Below, in pieces: positions 25,036 through 33,743 of a stretch of DNA of 64,000 nt. The DNA lies in NCBI RefSeq assembly GCF_000519185.1, contig NZ_JAFA01000010.1:86785-150784 (forward strand), written 5' to 3'. Under the pieces are notes generated by a model. The model saw nothing but the letters and a program-made list of their open reading frames with translations. It had not been told where the DNA came from and searched no databases. This DNA comes from Paraburkholderia nodosa DSM 21604. Lineage in GTDB: Bacteria > Pseudomonadota > Gammaproteobacteria > Burkholderiales > Burkholderiaceae. Numbering within the stretch: the stretch's first letter is position 1; each line of letters begins with the position of its first letter. The position numbers and the translations under genes were made by a program.

Positions 25036-25490
25036 CGCATCTCGCCGGTATGCTCGCTGGCTAACGAAGCAGGAAGCACGTCTCGTGCTTAGGCGTGCCA
25101 ATCCATTCTAGTCGGTCACAGCCCGCCCCGCCCGCTTCCCCGCCGGAAGCGAGGATATCTTACGCCAGGCCGTCCATAAGAGATGTCATATAACATGGTG
25201 TTCGGCGCGCGCCGATCCGGTATCGCTGCGGATCTTTCCAGGCAACCCGCATACTTCGCATTCCTGCTTAATTTAGACGAAGTACACCTATGCCGGATCG
25301 AGGCGTTCCTTCCCTGTGCGAAGTGGCGAGCCTCCTCTGCCAATCCACGCATTAATCTATTTCCCGTTTTGAGCAGCATTCATCATATGTTTCGGGCGCA
25401 ACGAACGTAATGTCATGATTAAACTGCAAAAGTTGCCATACGCGAGGTTGTGCCAATCACACGAAAATGACGCTGGGATGGCCAAAAAAC
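25036..25490. other. Long intergenic region between kinase and adc operon; no gene seen
   Basis: No supported gene. The base composition falls from high GC to AT-rich toward the adc operon. Short frames at 25116-25379 (minus) and 25183-25410 (plus) overlap each other, lack ribosome sites and resemble nothing. Confidence 0.5.
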
Positions 25491-25523
25491 TTTCAATTTC
25501 CTTTTTATTTAACGAAATTGAAA
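25491..25523. promoter_or_regulatory. Inverted repeat upstream of adc operon
   Basis: TTTCAATTTC (25491-25500) and GAAATTGAAA (25514-25523) are perfect 10-bp inverted arms with a 13-base AT-rich spacer, about 90 bases before the adc start codon. Arms and spacing suit a dimeric regulator or a hairpin in the leader. TTGAAA at 25519-25524 could serve as a -35 box, with a poor -10 near 25541. Confidence 0.4.
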
Positions 25524-25613
25524 CGGTGTTTTATCGTCATAAATGCGATCGTGTCATGTTTTCCCTCTAATATCTGTCGCGACGTTTTCACGCAGCCTAG
25601 CCTGGAGAACAAT

Positions 25614-26411
25614 ATGGATCTGGCAAGAATCCGTCGCGATGCGTTCGCGATGCCCATGCACAACCCCGCGTATCCGCGGCCGCCGTTTCGCTTCGTCAAT
25701 CGCGAATATTTCATCATCACGTACGAGACCGATCCCGATGCGGTGCGCGCCATCGTGCCGGAGCCGCTCAAGCCGGAAAACAATCTCGTGCATTACGAAT
25801 TCATCCGCATGCCCGACTCGTCGGGTTTTGGCGACTACACCGAAAGCGGACAGGTGATTTCCGTACGCGATCCGCAAGGCCGCCTCGCGAATTACACGCA
25901 TTCGATGTATCTCGACGACGAAGGCCCGATTGCCGGCGGCCGTGAAATCTGGGGCTTCCCGAAGAAGCTCGCGCGCCCCGTGCTCGCAGTCGATGGCAAC
26001 GACACGCTGCTCGGCACGCTCGATTACGGCACGCAGCGCATCGCGACCGGCACGATGGGCTACAAGCATCACGTGCTCAACAGCGAAGACGAGCGCCGCA
26101 AGCTCGCCGACACGCCCAACTATCTTCTCAAGATCATTCCGCATGTGGACGGCACGGCGCGCATCTGCGAGCTCGTGCGCTTCTATCTGCGCGACGTGAC
26201 GGTGCGAGGCGCATGGAGCGGCCCGGCCGCGATCGAGCTGCATCCGCACGCGCTCGCGCCCGTCGCCGATCTGCCGGTGCGCCGCGTGGTGGGAGCACGT
26301 CACGTCATTGCGGACCTCACGCTCGATATCGGCGAGGTCGCCTTCGACTATCTCGCCGCGACATCGAGCTACGACGCGGCCTTGGGCGAACCCGAAGCCG
26401 AGCTCGCCTGA
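25614..26411 (+). CDS. adc: Acetoacetate decarboxylase
   Basis: Converts acetoacetate to acetone and CO2, by family knowledge, through a Schiff base on lysine. The 265-residue protein has GREIWGFPKKLARP with Lys117/Lys118 matching the adjacent catalytic lysines of the family. Other conserved text includes YPRPPFRFVNREYFIITYET at the N-terminus and YLLKIIPHVDG. CTGGAG 8 bases upstream fixes the ATG at 25614; the longer upstream frame is not coding. It is the first gene of a tight operon with hydroxybutyrate dehydrogenase and a patatin-type lipase, an arrangement consistent with breakdown of polyhydroxybutyrate or ketone bodies. Confidence 0.92.
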   Translation: MDLARIRRDAFAMPMHNPAYPRPPFRFVNREYFIITYETDPDAVRAIVPEPLKPENNLVHYEFIRMPDSSGFGDYTESGQVISVRDPQGRLANYTHSMYLDDEGPIAGGREIWGFPKKLARPVLAVDGNDTLLGTLDYGTQRIATGTMGYKHHVLNSEDERRKLADTPNYLLKIIPHVDGTARICELVRFYLRDVTVRGAWSGPAAIELHPHALAPVADLPVRRVVGARHVIADLTLDIGEVAFDYLAATSSYDAALGEPEAELA

Positions 26412-26445
26412 TCTGTTTATCAATCGCTTTTAGTAAGGAATACGC

Positions 26446-27228
26446 ATGTCTTTGAAAGATAAGGTTGCCGTCATCACGGGCGCCGCCAGCGGCATTGGCG
26501 AACATTGCGCGCGCACGTTCGCGAGCCAGGGTGCGGCGGTCGTGATCGCCGACCTCAATCTCGCGAACGCCGGAAAGGTGGCGGACAGCATCGTAGCCGC
26601 GGGCGGCAAGGCCCTTGCCGTGGCGATGGATGTCACCAACGAGGAAGCCGTGAATGCTGGAATCGACGAAGCGGCGAAAGCGTTCGGCGGGATCGACGTG
26701 CTCGTGTCGAACGCGGGCATCCAGATCATCAGCCCGGTGGACGAGTTCCCGTTTGCCGACTGGAAGAAGATGCTCGCGATCCATCTCGACGGCGCGTTTC
26801 TCACCACCAAGGCCGCACTCAAGCATATGTACGGCAGCGGCAAGGGCGGCTCGATCGTCTACATGGGATCCGTCCACTCGCACGAGGCGTCGAAGCTCAA
26901 GGCGGCTTATGTCACGGCAAAGCACGGTCTGCTCGGCCTGGCCCGCGTCGTGGCGAAGGAAGGCGGACCGCGCGGCGTGCGCGCCAACGTCGTGTGCCCG
27001 GGTTTCGTGCGTACGCCGCTCGTCGACAAGCAGATTCCCGAGCAGGCCAGGGCGCTCGGTATATCGGAAGCCGACGTCGTCAAGAACGTGATGCTCAAGG
27101 ACACCGTGGACGGCGAGTTCACCTCGCTCGACGACGTGGCCAACACGGTCGCGTTCCTCGCGGGCTTCGGGTCGCAGGCGTTGACGGGCCAGTCGGTGCT
27201 CGTCACGCACGGCTGGTCGATGCACTAA
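26446..27228 (+). CDS. hbdH: 3-hydroxybutyrate dehydrogenase (SDR family)
   Basis: Oxidises 3-hydroxybutyrate to acetoacetate with NAD+, feeding the adjacent decarboxylase. 260 residues with classical short-chain dehydrogenase marks: TGAASGIGE near residue 11, NAGIQ, catalytic Ser142 (GSVHS), Tyr155 and Lys159 (YVTAK), and PGFVRTPLVDKQI. The KQIPEQA segment and the C-terminal LVTHGWSMH are typical of D-3-hydroxybutyrate dehydrogenases. It begins 34 bases after adc. A general SDR role cannot be excluded from sequence alone, but context and C-terminus support this call. Confidence 0.9.
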   Translation: MSLKDKVAVITGAASGIGEHCARTFASQGAAVVIADLNLANAGKVADSIVAAGGKALAVAMDVTNEEAVNAGIDEAAKAFGGIDVLVSNAGIQIISPVDEFPFADWKKMLAIHLDGAFLTTKAALKHMYGSGKGGSIVYMGSVHSHEASKLKAAYVTAKHGLLGLARVVAKEGGPRGVRANVVCPGFVRTPLVDKQIPEQARALGISEADVVKNVMLKDTVDGEFTSLDDVANTVAFLAGFGSQALTGQSVLVTHGWSMH

Positions 27229-27254
27229 GCAACCAACGAACGAAGGAAGAACGT

Positions 27255-28517
27255 ATGCGCAGCAGCAATCTAACCGCCCGCACGGAGCGCAAGCCGTTTG
27301 AGCTGCCGCGCTACGATGAAATCGCCCTTGTTTTGCAGGGCGGCGGCGCGCTCGGGTCCTATCAGGCCGGTGTGTTCGAAGGGCTCGCGCAGGCCGGCGT
27401 CGAACCGCATCGCATTGCGGGTGTGTCGATCGGCGCGCTCAACACGGCGATTATTGCGGGCAACGAGCCCGCGCGGCGCGTCGAAGCGCTGCGTGGTTTC
27501 TGGGAGTCGATCTGCCATCCGCTCGACTGGTTCGGGAACCTCGGCGCGCTCGCCATGCCGCTGTTCAACCATCAGGAATTGTCGCGCCGTTGGGCCAGCA
27601 TGTGGGCCGCGGGTCGCGCACTCACCGAAGGCCAGCCGGGGTTTTTCGCACCGCGCCGCCCGCTGCCGGTCGCGGGCTGGCAGAAGGCGACGCCGAGTGC
27701 GGTGAGCTACTACGACACCGCCGCGCTGAAGTCGACGCTGCAACGTTTCGCCGACTTCGACCGTATCAACGACGGCCCGATCCGGGTGTCGGTGGGCGCC
27801 GTGAACGTGCGCAGCGGCAATCTCGTCTATTTCGACAACGCCAAAATGCGGCTCGAGCCCGAGCACTTCATGGCATCGGGCGCGCTGCCGCCTGGTTTTC
27901 CGGCCGTGGAAATCGAAGGCGAGTACTACTGGGACGGCGGCCTCGTGTCAAACACACCGCTCACGGAGGTGCTGCGTGACGCGGACCACAAGGACACGCT
28001 CGTTTTCCAGGTCGATCTATGGAGCGCGAGCGGCAACGTGCCCGCGGATTTCCTGGACGTGGCCGAGCGCGCCAAGGACATTCAATATTCGAGCCGCACG
28101 CGCGCCATCACCAACATGCTTGCCGATCGGCAAAAGCACGCGCGCTTTATCAAGGAACTCCTCGAGCACGTTCCCGCCGAGGCGCGCCGCAGCGATCCCC
28201 TCTTCGGGCTCGCCGAGAAGGTGGCCGATGGTTCGTCGATCAATGTGGTCCATCTGATCTACAAGAACAAACCTTACGAAGGGCATTACAAGGACTACGA
28301 ATTCAGCGCCGACACCATGCAAGAGCACTGGTCGAGCGGCGTCGAAGACATTCGCGCGTCGTTTGCGCAACCGGACTGGTTCGCGATACCGAGCCGCGAG
28401 CAAGGCTTCGTCACGCACGACATCCATCGGCGCGCGGGCGAAGTGCCCGAGTCGGATCGCGCCGAGCTGAGCGCCGGCGCCTCGGGACAGGTGGATCTGA
28501 CCCGCAAGGTCGCGTAG
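27255..28517 (+). CDS. Patatin-like phospholipase/esterase with DUF3734 domain
   Basis: 420 residues. The patatin core (about 20-235) has the oxyanion loop LQGGGALGSYQAGV, nucleophile Ser58 in GVSIG and catalytic Asp227 in WDGG. A C-terminal part (about 280-400) with NVVHLIYKNKPYEGHYKDYE matches the DUF3734 extension common in proteobacterial patatins. It starts 26 bases after hbdH, third in the operon. Its likely role is hydrolysis of a lipid or polyester that yields hydroxyacids for the two upstream enzymes; intracellular, as no signal peptide is present. Confidence 0.9.
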   Translation: MRSSNLTARTERKPFELPRYDEIALVLQGGGALGSYQAGVFEGLAQAGVEPHRIAGVSIGALNTAIIAGNEPARRVEALRGFWESICHPLDWFGNLGALAMPLFNHQELSRRWASMWAAGRALTEGQPGFFAPRRPLPVAGWQKATPSAVSYYDTAALKSTLQRFADFDRINDGPIRVSVGAVNVRSGNLVYFDNAKMRLEPEHFMASGALPPGFPAVEIEGEYYWDGGLVSNTPLTEVLRDADHKDTLVFQVDLWSASGNVPADFLDVAERAKDIQYSSRTRAITNMLADRQKHARFIKELLEHVPAEARRSDPLFGLAEKVADGSSINVVHLIYKNKPYEGHYKDYEFSADTMQEHWSSGVEDIRASFAQPDWFAIPSREQGFVTHDIHRRAGEVPESDRAELSAGASGQVDLTRKVA

Positions 28518-28681
28518 GGTAGAAATGTTAGTGGACATATCAACCTCCTACGATTGACGAGAGGCCGCTCCGCCCAAAAGGTGGAGTGGAGCCTCGATGT
28601 GCGCCGCCAGGTCGCAGACATCAAGCCGCTGAAATCCTATCCTTGCAGTTGTCCGAGTACCAATTGCACAGGAGCCGCAGC

Positions 28682-29143
28682 GTGGAAAACATCAAGCCCT
28701 TCCGCCCCGGATCGAAGGCGATACCGTCTTTCCACCTCGCACACGTTCGCTCCCTGATTAGGTGTCCCGGCACGGGTGGCAACGCAATCGATCCGGCTCC
28801 GAATAACACGGCGCTCACCTGCGAGACGCGCGTCGCCGGTCAAGTGACCGTTCTCCTGCCCGGTGGAAACGTGAGTCACGCGCTTGCCTTCCAGTCCCCG
28901 GCTTGCGACGAAGTCCCTTCGCTCCGCCTCGCACACGGTGTCCTGGATGGGACCACCTACTGGTTTCGCTGTTCCGACGCTCCGGAAGTGCCTGGCGATT
29001 CGCCCTGTTTCCGGGCGTACTTCGCGTGCGAGGGCACGTGGTTCTTCTTCTACACCCAGGACTGCGCGCTGCCGTTCGGGGCGGAGGTCAGCTTCTCCGA
29101 AGACACCCAGCGGGCGACGTGGAGCGTTGCGAGTGCGGCTTGA
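28682..29143 (+). CDS. Hypothetical protein
   Basis: 153 residues, cysteine-containing (six or more Cys, for example LTCETR, SPACDEVPS, FRCSDA, SPCFRAYFACEG, QDCALPFG), with no family recognised. The text is strand-rich, and paired cysteines could suggest a secreted disulfide protein, but no signal peptide is seen. The GTG at 28682 is chosen because AGGAG lies 7 bases upstream; the longer frame to 28586 lacks a site and its first residues look non-coding. Confidence 0.5.
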   Translation: MENIKPFRPGSKAIPSFHLAHVRSLIRCPGTGGNAIDPAPNNTALTCETRVAGQVTVLLPGGNVSHALAFQSPACDEVPSLRLAHGVLDGTTYWFRCSDAPEVPGDSPCFRAYFACEGTWFFFYTQDCALPFGAEVSFSEDTQRATWSVASAA

Positions 29144-29260
29144 GGCGACGACATAGGCACGCGCTTGAGGGTTTTCCTTGACGTCGGGCCCGGCAACATC
29201 GCCAATGGTTGACCGACGGCGGACGTGCTAGGCTCCCTTCAAACAACTCCGGAGACTGCG

Positions 29261-29638
29261 ATGCCGTTCATCTGCGAAAACGTCGAATGTCGTGCCGTGC
29301 TGGCTCGCGGGCAGGTCAGATCCAGTCAGGAGGACAAGGGTTGGTGTTTCTACTGCCCGGACTGCAACGCCCGCAACGAGTTGAAGGATGTCGGCATGCC
29401 TGATGGTCCTGCCCAGCTGGTTCAGCCAGAAAGACCCAGCCCTCCGCACAGGATCATCGCGACGGCTCGCCCACTGGAGGACGGCAGGTACGCAGCGCAA
29501 TTACGCGTGCAGAGGGCGCTCGCGATAAAAGGCACATATGCGGTCGAGGAGCGCTGGGAGGAACTCGGCGTGTTCATCAACGCGCAAGAGGCCGTAGCCC
29601 ATGCGAATTCTTTCGCAGCCGAGCTGCTGAGGGCCTGA
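29261..29638 (+). CDS. Hypothetical zinc-ribbon protein
   Basis: 125 residues. The N-terminal ~40 residues carry four cysteines in two pairs, FICENVECR and WCFYCPDC, consistent with a small zinc ribbon. A proline-rich linker (about 50-65) leads to a C-terminal strand/helix unit (YAAQLRVQRALAIKG, INAQEAVAHANSFAAELL) resembling domains found in other Burkholderia hypothetical proteins. CCGGAG upstream supports the ATG at 29261. It converges with the last gene of the cellulose operon, 41 bases away. Confidence 0.65.
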   Translation: MPFICENVECRAVLARGQVRSSQEDKGWCFYCPDCNARNELKDVGMPDGPAQLVQPERPSPPHRIIATARPLEDGRYAAQLRVQRALAIKGTYAVEERWEELGVFINAQEAVAHANSFAAELLRA

Positions 29639-29679
29639 TCGCAGGCGGCCTGCTGCATCGATTACCCGGACCGAAAATC

Positions 29680-30846
29680 TCAACGCGAAGCCATCGTGCC
29701 GACCGGACGGGATTTCGGTACGACAACGTCGTCTTCCGCTTCGAGCGGCGCCTGCAAATCCCGTTCGTCGAGTTCCCAAACCACGAGTTTGGGCGGCGTC
29801 TGGGCATACGCGGCGCTCGCGAAATACGCGCGCGCCGAGCCGCCGAACTTGGCGCCTTCGCTCGCGAAATTCCCCACGCCCTGGCCTAATGCCAACGCCA
29901 GTTGCGGCACGAAATCGGACGTCGTCGAATACGAGGTGCCGATGACCGCGATACCCGGCAGATCGGCATCGCCGAACAGGTCGTCCGCCGACGCAGCCGC
30001 CTGGGCCACGTGAAGGTAGGCCCGGCCAGTCACGATCTCCGCTCGCGGCTGCCAGGACACCGGCAACGCATCGAGCCCCGCCAGCCGCACGAGGTCGCCC
30101 GGCCGCCGGGCGGGCAGCTTGTCGGCAACGCGATAGCCGGGCTGGCTCGACACGCTCGAACCCGCCGGCTCGCCCATCGCCCGAATGCGCTGCGCCACCG
30201 CGCGCGCCGCGGCGCCCGCGCCGTCCTGGGTCCAGTGCGTGTCGGTCCGGAAAAACGCATCGCCCGGTACGCCGCGCAGCGCCGGGCCCAGGTCCACCAC
30301 GGGCACGCCAACGGCTGCGAGACGCGCTGTCCAGTCGCTCAGGCGCGCACTCAGCGATGCCGGCCGATACAGGCCGCACAGATGTTGCGGTTCGATGCGC
30401 GACTTGTCGGGCACCACGGCGACGAGCAACGCAATGCCGCGACGCGCCAGTTCGCGCTGCACGGCGGCGACCGTTTCGGCGCGCGCCGCGAGATGGCGGT
30501 CGCCGTCGGCATACACATTCAGTTCGTCGCGCAGGAACAGCCAGCCGGGACAGCCTTGCCGCACGCGCGGGCCCAGATCGCCCAGCGTCAGCCAGCCCAG
30601 CGCGCGCTGCATGCGCGCGGCGTCGGCGGCGATCGGCGTATCGGCCATGCGGCTGGCGAGTTCCTTCGACACCGTGCCGTCCAGCATGCCCGCACGCGTG
30701 ACGGCGTGAGGCAACAGCGCTGCCGTCGTCGACGCGAACCGGATATTGAAGAACAGGCCCGCGAACAGGAAGCCCATCAGCATCACGGCAACGACCTTGC
30801 CGGCGCGCGTAGCGGGTAATTGCGGTAGCGGCTTGGGATCTTCCAT
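29680..30846 (-). CDS. AlgX/AlgJ-like SGNH acetyltransferase (WssI-like), cellulose acetylation
   Basis: 388 residues with an N-terminal membrane anchor (KVVAVMLMGFLFAGLFFNIRF, about 17-37) and a periplasmic SGNH-type domain. The AlgX/J motifs are visible: GWLFLRDELNVY, VVPDKSRIEP, catalytic DTHWT (Asp202, His204) and the nucleophile region VIGTSYS. Such proteins move acetyl groups from an MBOAT partner onto alginate or cellulose in the periplasm. It is the last gene of the operon, starting 4 bases after algI. In Pseudomonas wss operons the equivalent is WssI. Confidence 0.88.
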   Translation of the reverse strand: MEDPKPLPQLPATRAGKVVAVMLMGFLFAGLFFNIRFASTTAALLPHAVTRAGMLDGTVSKELASRMADTPIAADAARMQRALGWLTLGDLGPRVRQGCPGWLFLRDELNVYADGDRHLAARAETVAAVQRELARRGIALLVAVVPDKSRIEPQHLCGLYRPASLSARLSDWTARLAAVGVPVVDLGPALRGVPGDAFFRTDTHWTQDGAGAAARAVAQRIRAMGEPAGSSVSSQPGYRVADKLPARRPGDLVRLAGLDALPVSWQPRAEIVTGRAYLHVAQAAASADDLFGDADLPGIAVIGTSYSTTSDFVPQLALALGQGVGNFASEGAKFGGSARAYFASAAYAQTPPKLVVWELDERDLQAPLEAEDDVVVPKSRPVGTMASR

Positions 30847-30850
30847 GGCG

Positions 30851-32260
30851 TCAGAACTGGAAGTAAAGGAAAGGCACCGCGCCGCGCGCGACGATCAACC
30901 CGAACGACAGCAGAAAGCCCGCGAGCGGCCACACGGCCTGCCACAACCGGCCTGGAGCCGTATCCGCGAGGCACTCCCAGCGCGATTGCCAGACCGGCAG
31001 CAGCACACAGACGATGCCCAGCGCGGCGGCCAGCCCATGCACGGGCCGCAGCAGCACGATCGTGGCGTCGCTGAAGCCGATTCCGTTCAAGCCGAACTGG
31101 CCACGGTACATGGCGAGCGCCGCATGAAAACCCACCGCGCGGAACAGCGTCCACGCGAGCATGACGAACACGAGCGTCAGCACGTGCGACAACCAGACCG
31201 GCACAACGGGCATGCCGGCGCGCCGCCAGAGCCGCGCCACCGTCAGTGCCACACCGTGAGCGATACCCCACAGCAGGAAGTTCCAGCTATCGCCGCCGTG
31301 CCACAGGCCCGCGAGGGCCATGGTCAGCAGCAGGTTCCGGCAGGTCTGCCACTCGCCATCGCGGTTGCCGCCAAGTGGGATGTACAGGTAGTCGCGAATC
31401 CAGCTCGACAGCGACAAGTGCCAGCGACGCCAGAAGTCCTGAATGCTGCTGGCGAGGTACGGATGGTTGAAGTTCTCGGGGAAGCGAAAGCCCAGCATCT
31501 GCCCCAGCCCGATGGCCATGGCGCTATAGCCCGCGAAATCGAAGAACAGCTGCAGCGTGTAGAAGCCGCAACCGAGCCACGCGTCTGCCAGCGTGGGGGC
31601 ATGCATGGCGAACACCGCGTCGACGATGGGCGAAAGCGTGTCGGCCACGAGCACCTTCATGCTCATGCCCACCATGAGCCGCCGCGCGCCCGCTGCAAAG
31701 GCGTCCCAGTCGACCGTGCGCGACACCAGCTCGCGCTTGACCCACGCATAGCGGATGATCGGCCCGGCGATCAGGTGTACGAACATTCCTTGATAGGCCC
31801 CATAGCGGATCACACTGCGGTCGGCCGGGACCGTGCCGCGCTGCACGTCGATCAGGTACGAGACGGATTGCAGGACGATGAACGACAGTCCGATAGGCAA
31901 CACGACGTGCTGCCAGGGAATCGGCCCCGCATGGCCTGCCGCCAGCACGCTATCGAGACTGTCGACCATGATGTTGGCGTACTTGTACCAGCACAGGACC
32001 GCAACGTTCACGGCGATGAAGACCGCGAGCCAGCCGCCGCGCGCACGCGGGCTCGGCGCGCGGTCGATGACCACGCCGCCGAACCAGCCGCAGAAGGTCA
32101 GCGCGATGAACAGCAGCAGAAAGACCGGGCTCCACCAGGCATAGAAGAACCAGCTGCAAAAGAGCAGCACGCCGTTGCGCCAGCGCGCGGGCGACATGAC
32201 ATAGATCGCGAGGAAGGCCGGCAGAAACAGCGTCAGGAATTCGAGGGACGCGAAAACCAT
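30851..32260 (-). CDS. MBOAT O-acyltransferase (AlgI/WssH-like)
   Basis: 469 residues, about ten or more membrane helices, starting MVFASLEFLTLFLPAFLAIY, the standard AlgI beginning. The MBOAT signature includes FPENFNHPYLASSIQDFWRR, SLSSWIRDYLYIPLGGNR, and conserved His321 (LAGLWHGGDSWNF) and His335 (GIAHG). The protein passes acetyl groups from cytoplasmic acetyl-CoA across the inner membrane for polysaccharide O-acetylation. It lies between algF-like and algX/J-like genes with 4-base gaps, so translation is coupled. Confidence 0.93.
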   Translation of the reverse strand: MVFASLEFLTLFLPAFLAIYVMSPARWRNGVLLFCSWFFYAWWSPVFLLLFIALTFCGWFGGVVIDRAPSPRARGGWLAVFIAVNVAVLCWYKYANIMVDSLDSVLAAGHAGPIPWQHVVLPIGLSFIVLQSVSYLIDVQRGTVPADRSVIRYGAYQGMFVHLIAGPIIRYAWVKRELVSRTVDWDAFAAGARRLMVGMSMKVLVADTLSPIVDAVFAMHAPTLADAWLGCGFYTLQLFFDFAGYSAMAIGLGQMLGFRFPENFNHPYLASSIQDFWRRWHLSLSSWIRDYLYIPLGGNRDGEWQTCRNLLLTMALAGLWHGGDSWNFLLWGIAHGVALTVARLWRRAGMPVVPVWLSHVLTLVFVMLAWTLFRAVGFHAALAMYRGQFGLNGIGFSDATIVLLRPVHGLAAALGIVCVLLPVWQSRWECLADTAPGRLWQAVWPLAGFLLSFGLIVARGAVPFLYFQF

Positions 32261-32264
32261 GCGA

Positions 32265-33005
32265 TCAGCGGCTCACCGCGTCGTTCGCGAAGAAGATGCG
32301 CGACTGCGCCCCGGCCGGCACGAGGAACACCGTATAACGCTGTCCCGCGACGAGCGTGCCCAGATTCAGCGGCTGGCCCACCGGCTGACCGCCGCAGGCG
32401 AGCTGCACCGACAGCGCGACAGGGTTGACCTGCCGGCGCTTGCTCTGGCCCGCGGCCACGCCGTCGAGCAGCACGATATCGCGGCCCGGCACTTTCAGCG
32501 TGGGCGTCGCGCAGTGCGCATCGAGGTTATAAAAGCCCACCGACGCTTTGAGCGCGTTGAAGTCGTCCGGCTTTTCGCGGACCGTCACGACCTGCGAACG
32601 CGCGCCCTTCTGTGCCTCGTCGAGCGCGACGATGCTGACGAACTCGCCGGGCTTTACGGTCGCGCTTACGTCCTGGTGCGCCCCGCCGGCCGTCAGCGTG
32701 CCGGCCACGGGTTTGCCCGCGGCGATCGGAAAGAAGCGGCTGGCCGGGTTCTCGGCATCGAGCGTCAGGCGCGCTCTCGAACCTGCCGAGGTCACATCCA
32801 CGGGATGCGATCCGCCATCGACGAAACGCACGAACGACGAATCCTCCGCGGGACCGGTCGGGTACAGCGGGATATCGGCGGCCACGGCCGGTTCAATGGC
32901 GAACGGTACGGCCAGTTGGACGGCCAGTTGCGCGGACAGCGCGAAGCCGGACAGCGCAAGGCCGCGAACAACGAAGCGCAACGGCTGGGAAAGGACGTTT
33001 TTCAT
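32265..33005 (-). CDS. AlgF/WssG-like periplasmic acetylation protein
   Basis: 246 residues with a signal peptide ending near AVAADIPLYPTGPAEDSSFVRF; this sequence just after the cleavage site is diagnostic of AlgF (xLYPTGPxxDSxFVRF). The rest is strand-rich with VKPGEFVSIVALD and YNLDAHCATPTLKV. AlgF acts with AlgI and AlgJ/X in periplasmic O-acetylation; WssG is the counterpart in acetylated-cellulose operons. It starts 43 bases after the SGNH gene and ends 4 bases before algI. Confidence 0.9.
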   Translation of the reverse strand: MKNVLSQPLRFVVRGLALSGFALSAQLAVQLAVPFAIEPAVAADIPLYPTGPAEDSSFVRFVDGGSHPVDVTSAGSRARLTLDAENPASRFFPIAAGKPVAGTLTAGGAHQDVSATVKPGEFVSIVALDEAQKGARSQVVTVREKPDDFNALKASVGFYNLDAHCATPTLKVPGRDIVLLDGVAAGQSKRRQVNPVALSVQLACGGQPVGQPLNLGTLVAGQRYTVFLVPAGAQSRIFFANDAVSR

Positions 33006-33048
33006 TGTTTTTCTCCAACTCTCGATGTGACGAAGCGGCGGCAGCGCC

Positions 33049-33699
33049 TTACTTCTGCTGGACGACCGGCAGCTTGACCAGCGCCTTCATGATGTCGGCG
33101 CCCCAGTACTTGTAGCCGGTCGTCGTCAAATGCTGACCGTCGACCGTCGCCCATTCGCCCGGCTTCGAAAACGTGAGCGAGTCGATGTACTGGCACGGCG
33201 CGACATTGGTGGCGAGGAACGACGAGAGCTGCTTCACGCGCGCAAAGGTCTTCTGGTACTTGCCGCCCTCCGTGCCCCACGCCGGCCCGACCCAGACGCA
33301 CGCCGTCTTGCTGGCGGCCAGGTCTTGCGTGAGCGCCGTGACCTGCTGCCAAGCCCAGCTCTTGGGGAAATCGTCCTTGCCGTAGCCGCCGAACGTGTCC
33401 CCTTCGACGATGATGACGAGGTTGGCCTTGTTCGCCGCGATCAGTTGATCGATAGGCTGCGTCTTCGCGCTGTGATCGACGACGAGCGGCGCCTTGCCGT
33501 TACGCGTGGCGCCGCCGCAGGTGCCCGGGACCGACTTCACCCAGTCGCCCGGCACACTGCCGCACACCCCGTAGGTGTGCACCTGCGCGCCGGCGGCGAT
33601 CAGCTGGTCCTGCAACGTGTCGATGAGATAGCCCGGCTCGCTCAGATGGCTGTCGCCAATCATGAGAAAGCTGAGACCTGCAAGTACGGAAGCAAGCAT
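33049..33699 (-). CDS. SGNH-type hydrolase/acetyltransferase (WssF-like)
   Basis: 216 residues. The SGNH block I motif FLMIGDSHLSEPG starts near residue 11 (Ser of GDSH), a Gly/Asn-containing VYGVCGSVPGD-like segment follows, and the late DGQHLTTTGY supplies the catalytic Asp-His pair. Size and place behind bcsC match WssF of the Pseudomonas acetylated-cellulose operon. The N-terminus MLASVLAGLSF is hydrophobic but very short, so it is unclear how the protein reaches the periplasm; AGGAG 10 bases upstream supports this start. Confidence 0.82.
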   Translation of the reverse strand: MLASVLAGLSFLMIGDSHLSEPGYLIDTLQDQLIAAGAQVHTYGVCGSVPGDWVKSVPGTCGGATRNGKAPLVVDHSAKTQPIDQLIAANKANLVIIVEGDTFGGYGKDDFPKSWAWQQVTALTQDLAASKTACVWVGPAWGTEGGKYQKTFARVKQLSSFLATNVAPCQYIDSLTFSKPGEWATVDGQHLTTTGYKYWGADIMKALVKLPVVQQK

Positions 33700-33743
33700 G
33701 AACTTAAGACTCCTGAAAAACGATCGATCTCCGATCGACCGGG

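Noticed and set aside
25183..25410. 75-codon frame upstream of adc
   Set aside because: No ribosome site, no similarity, overlaps an equally poor minus-strand frame.
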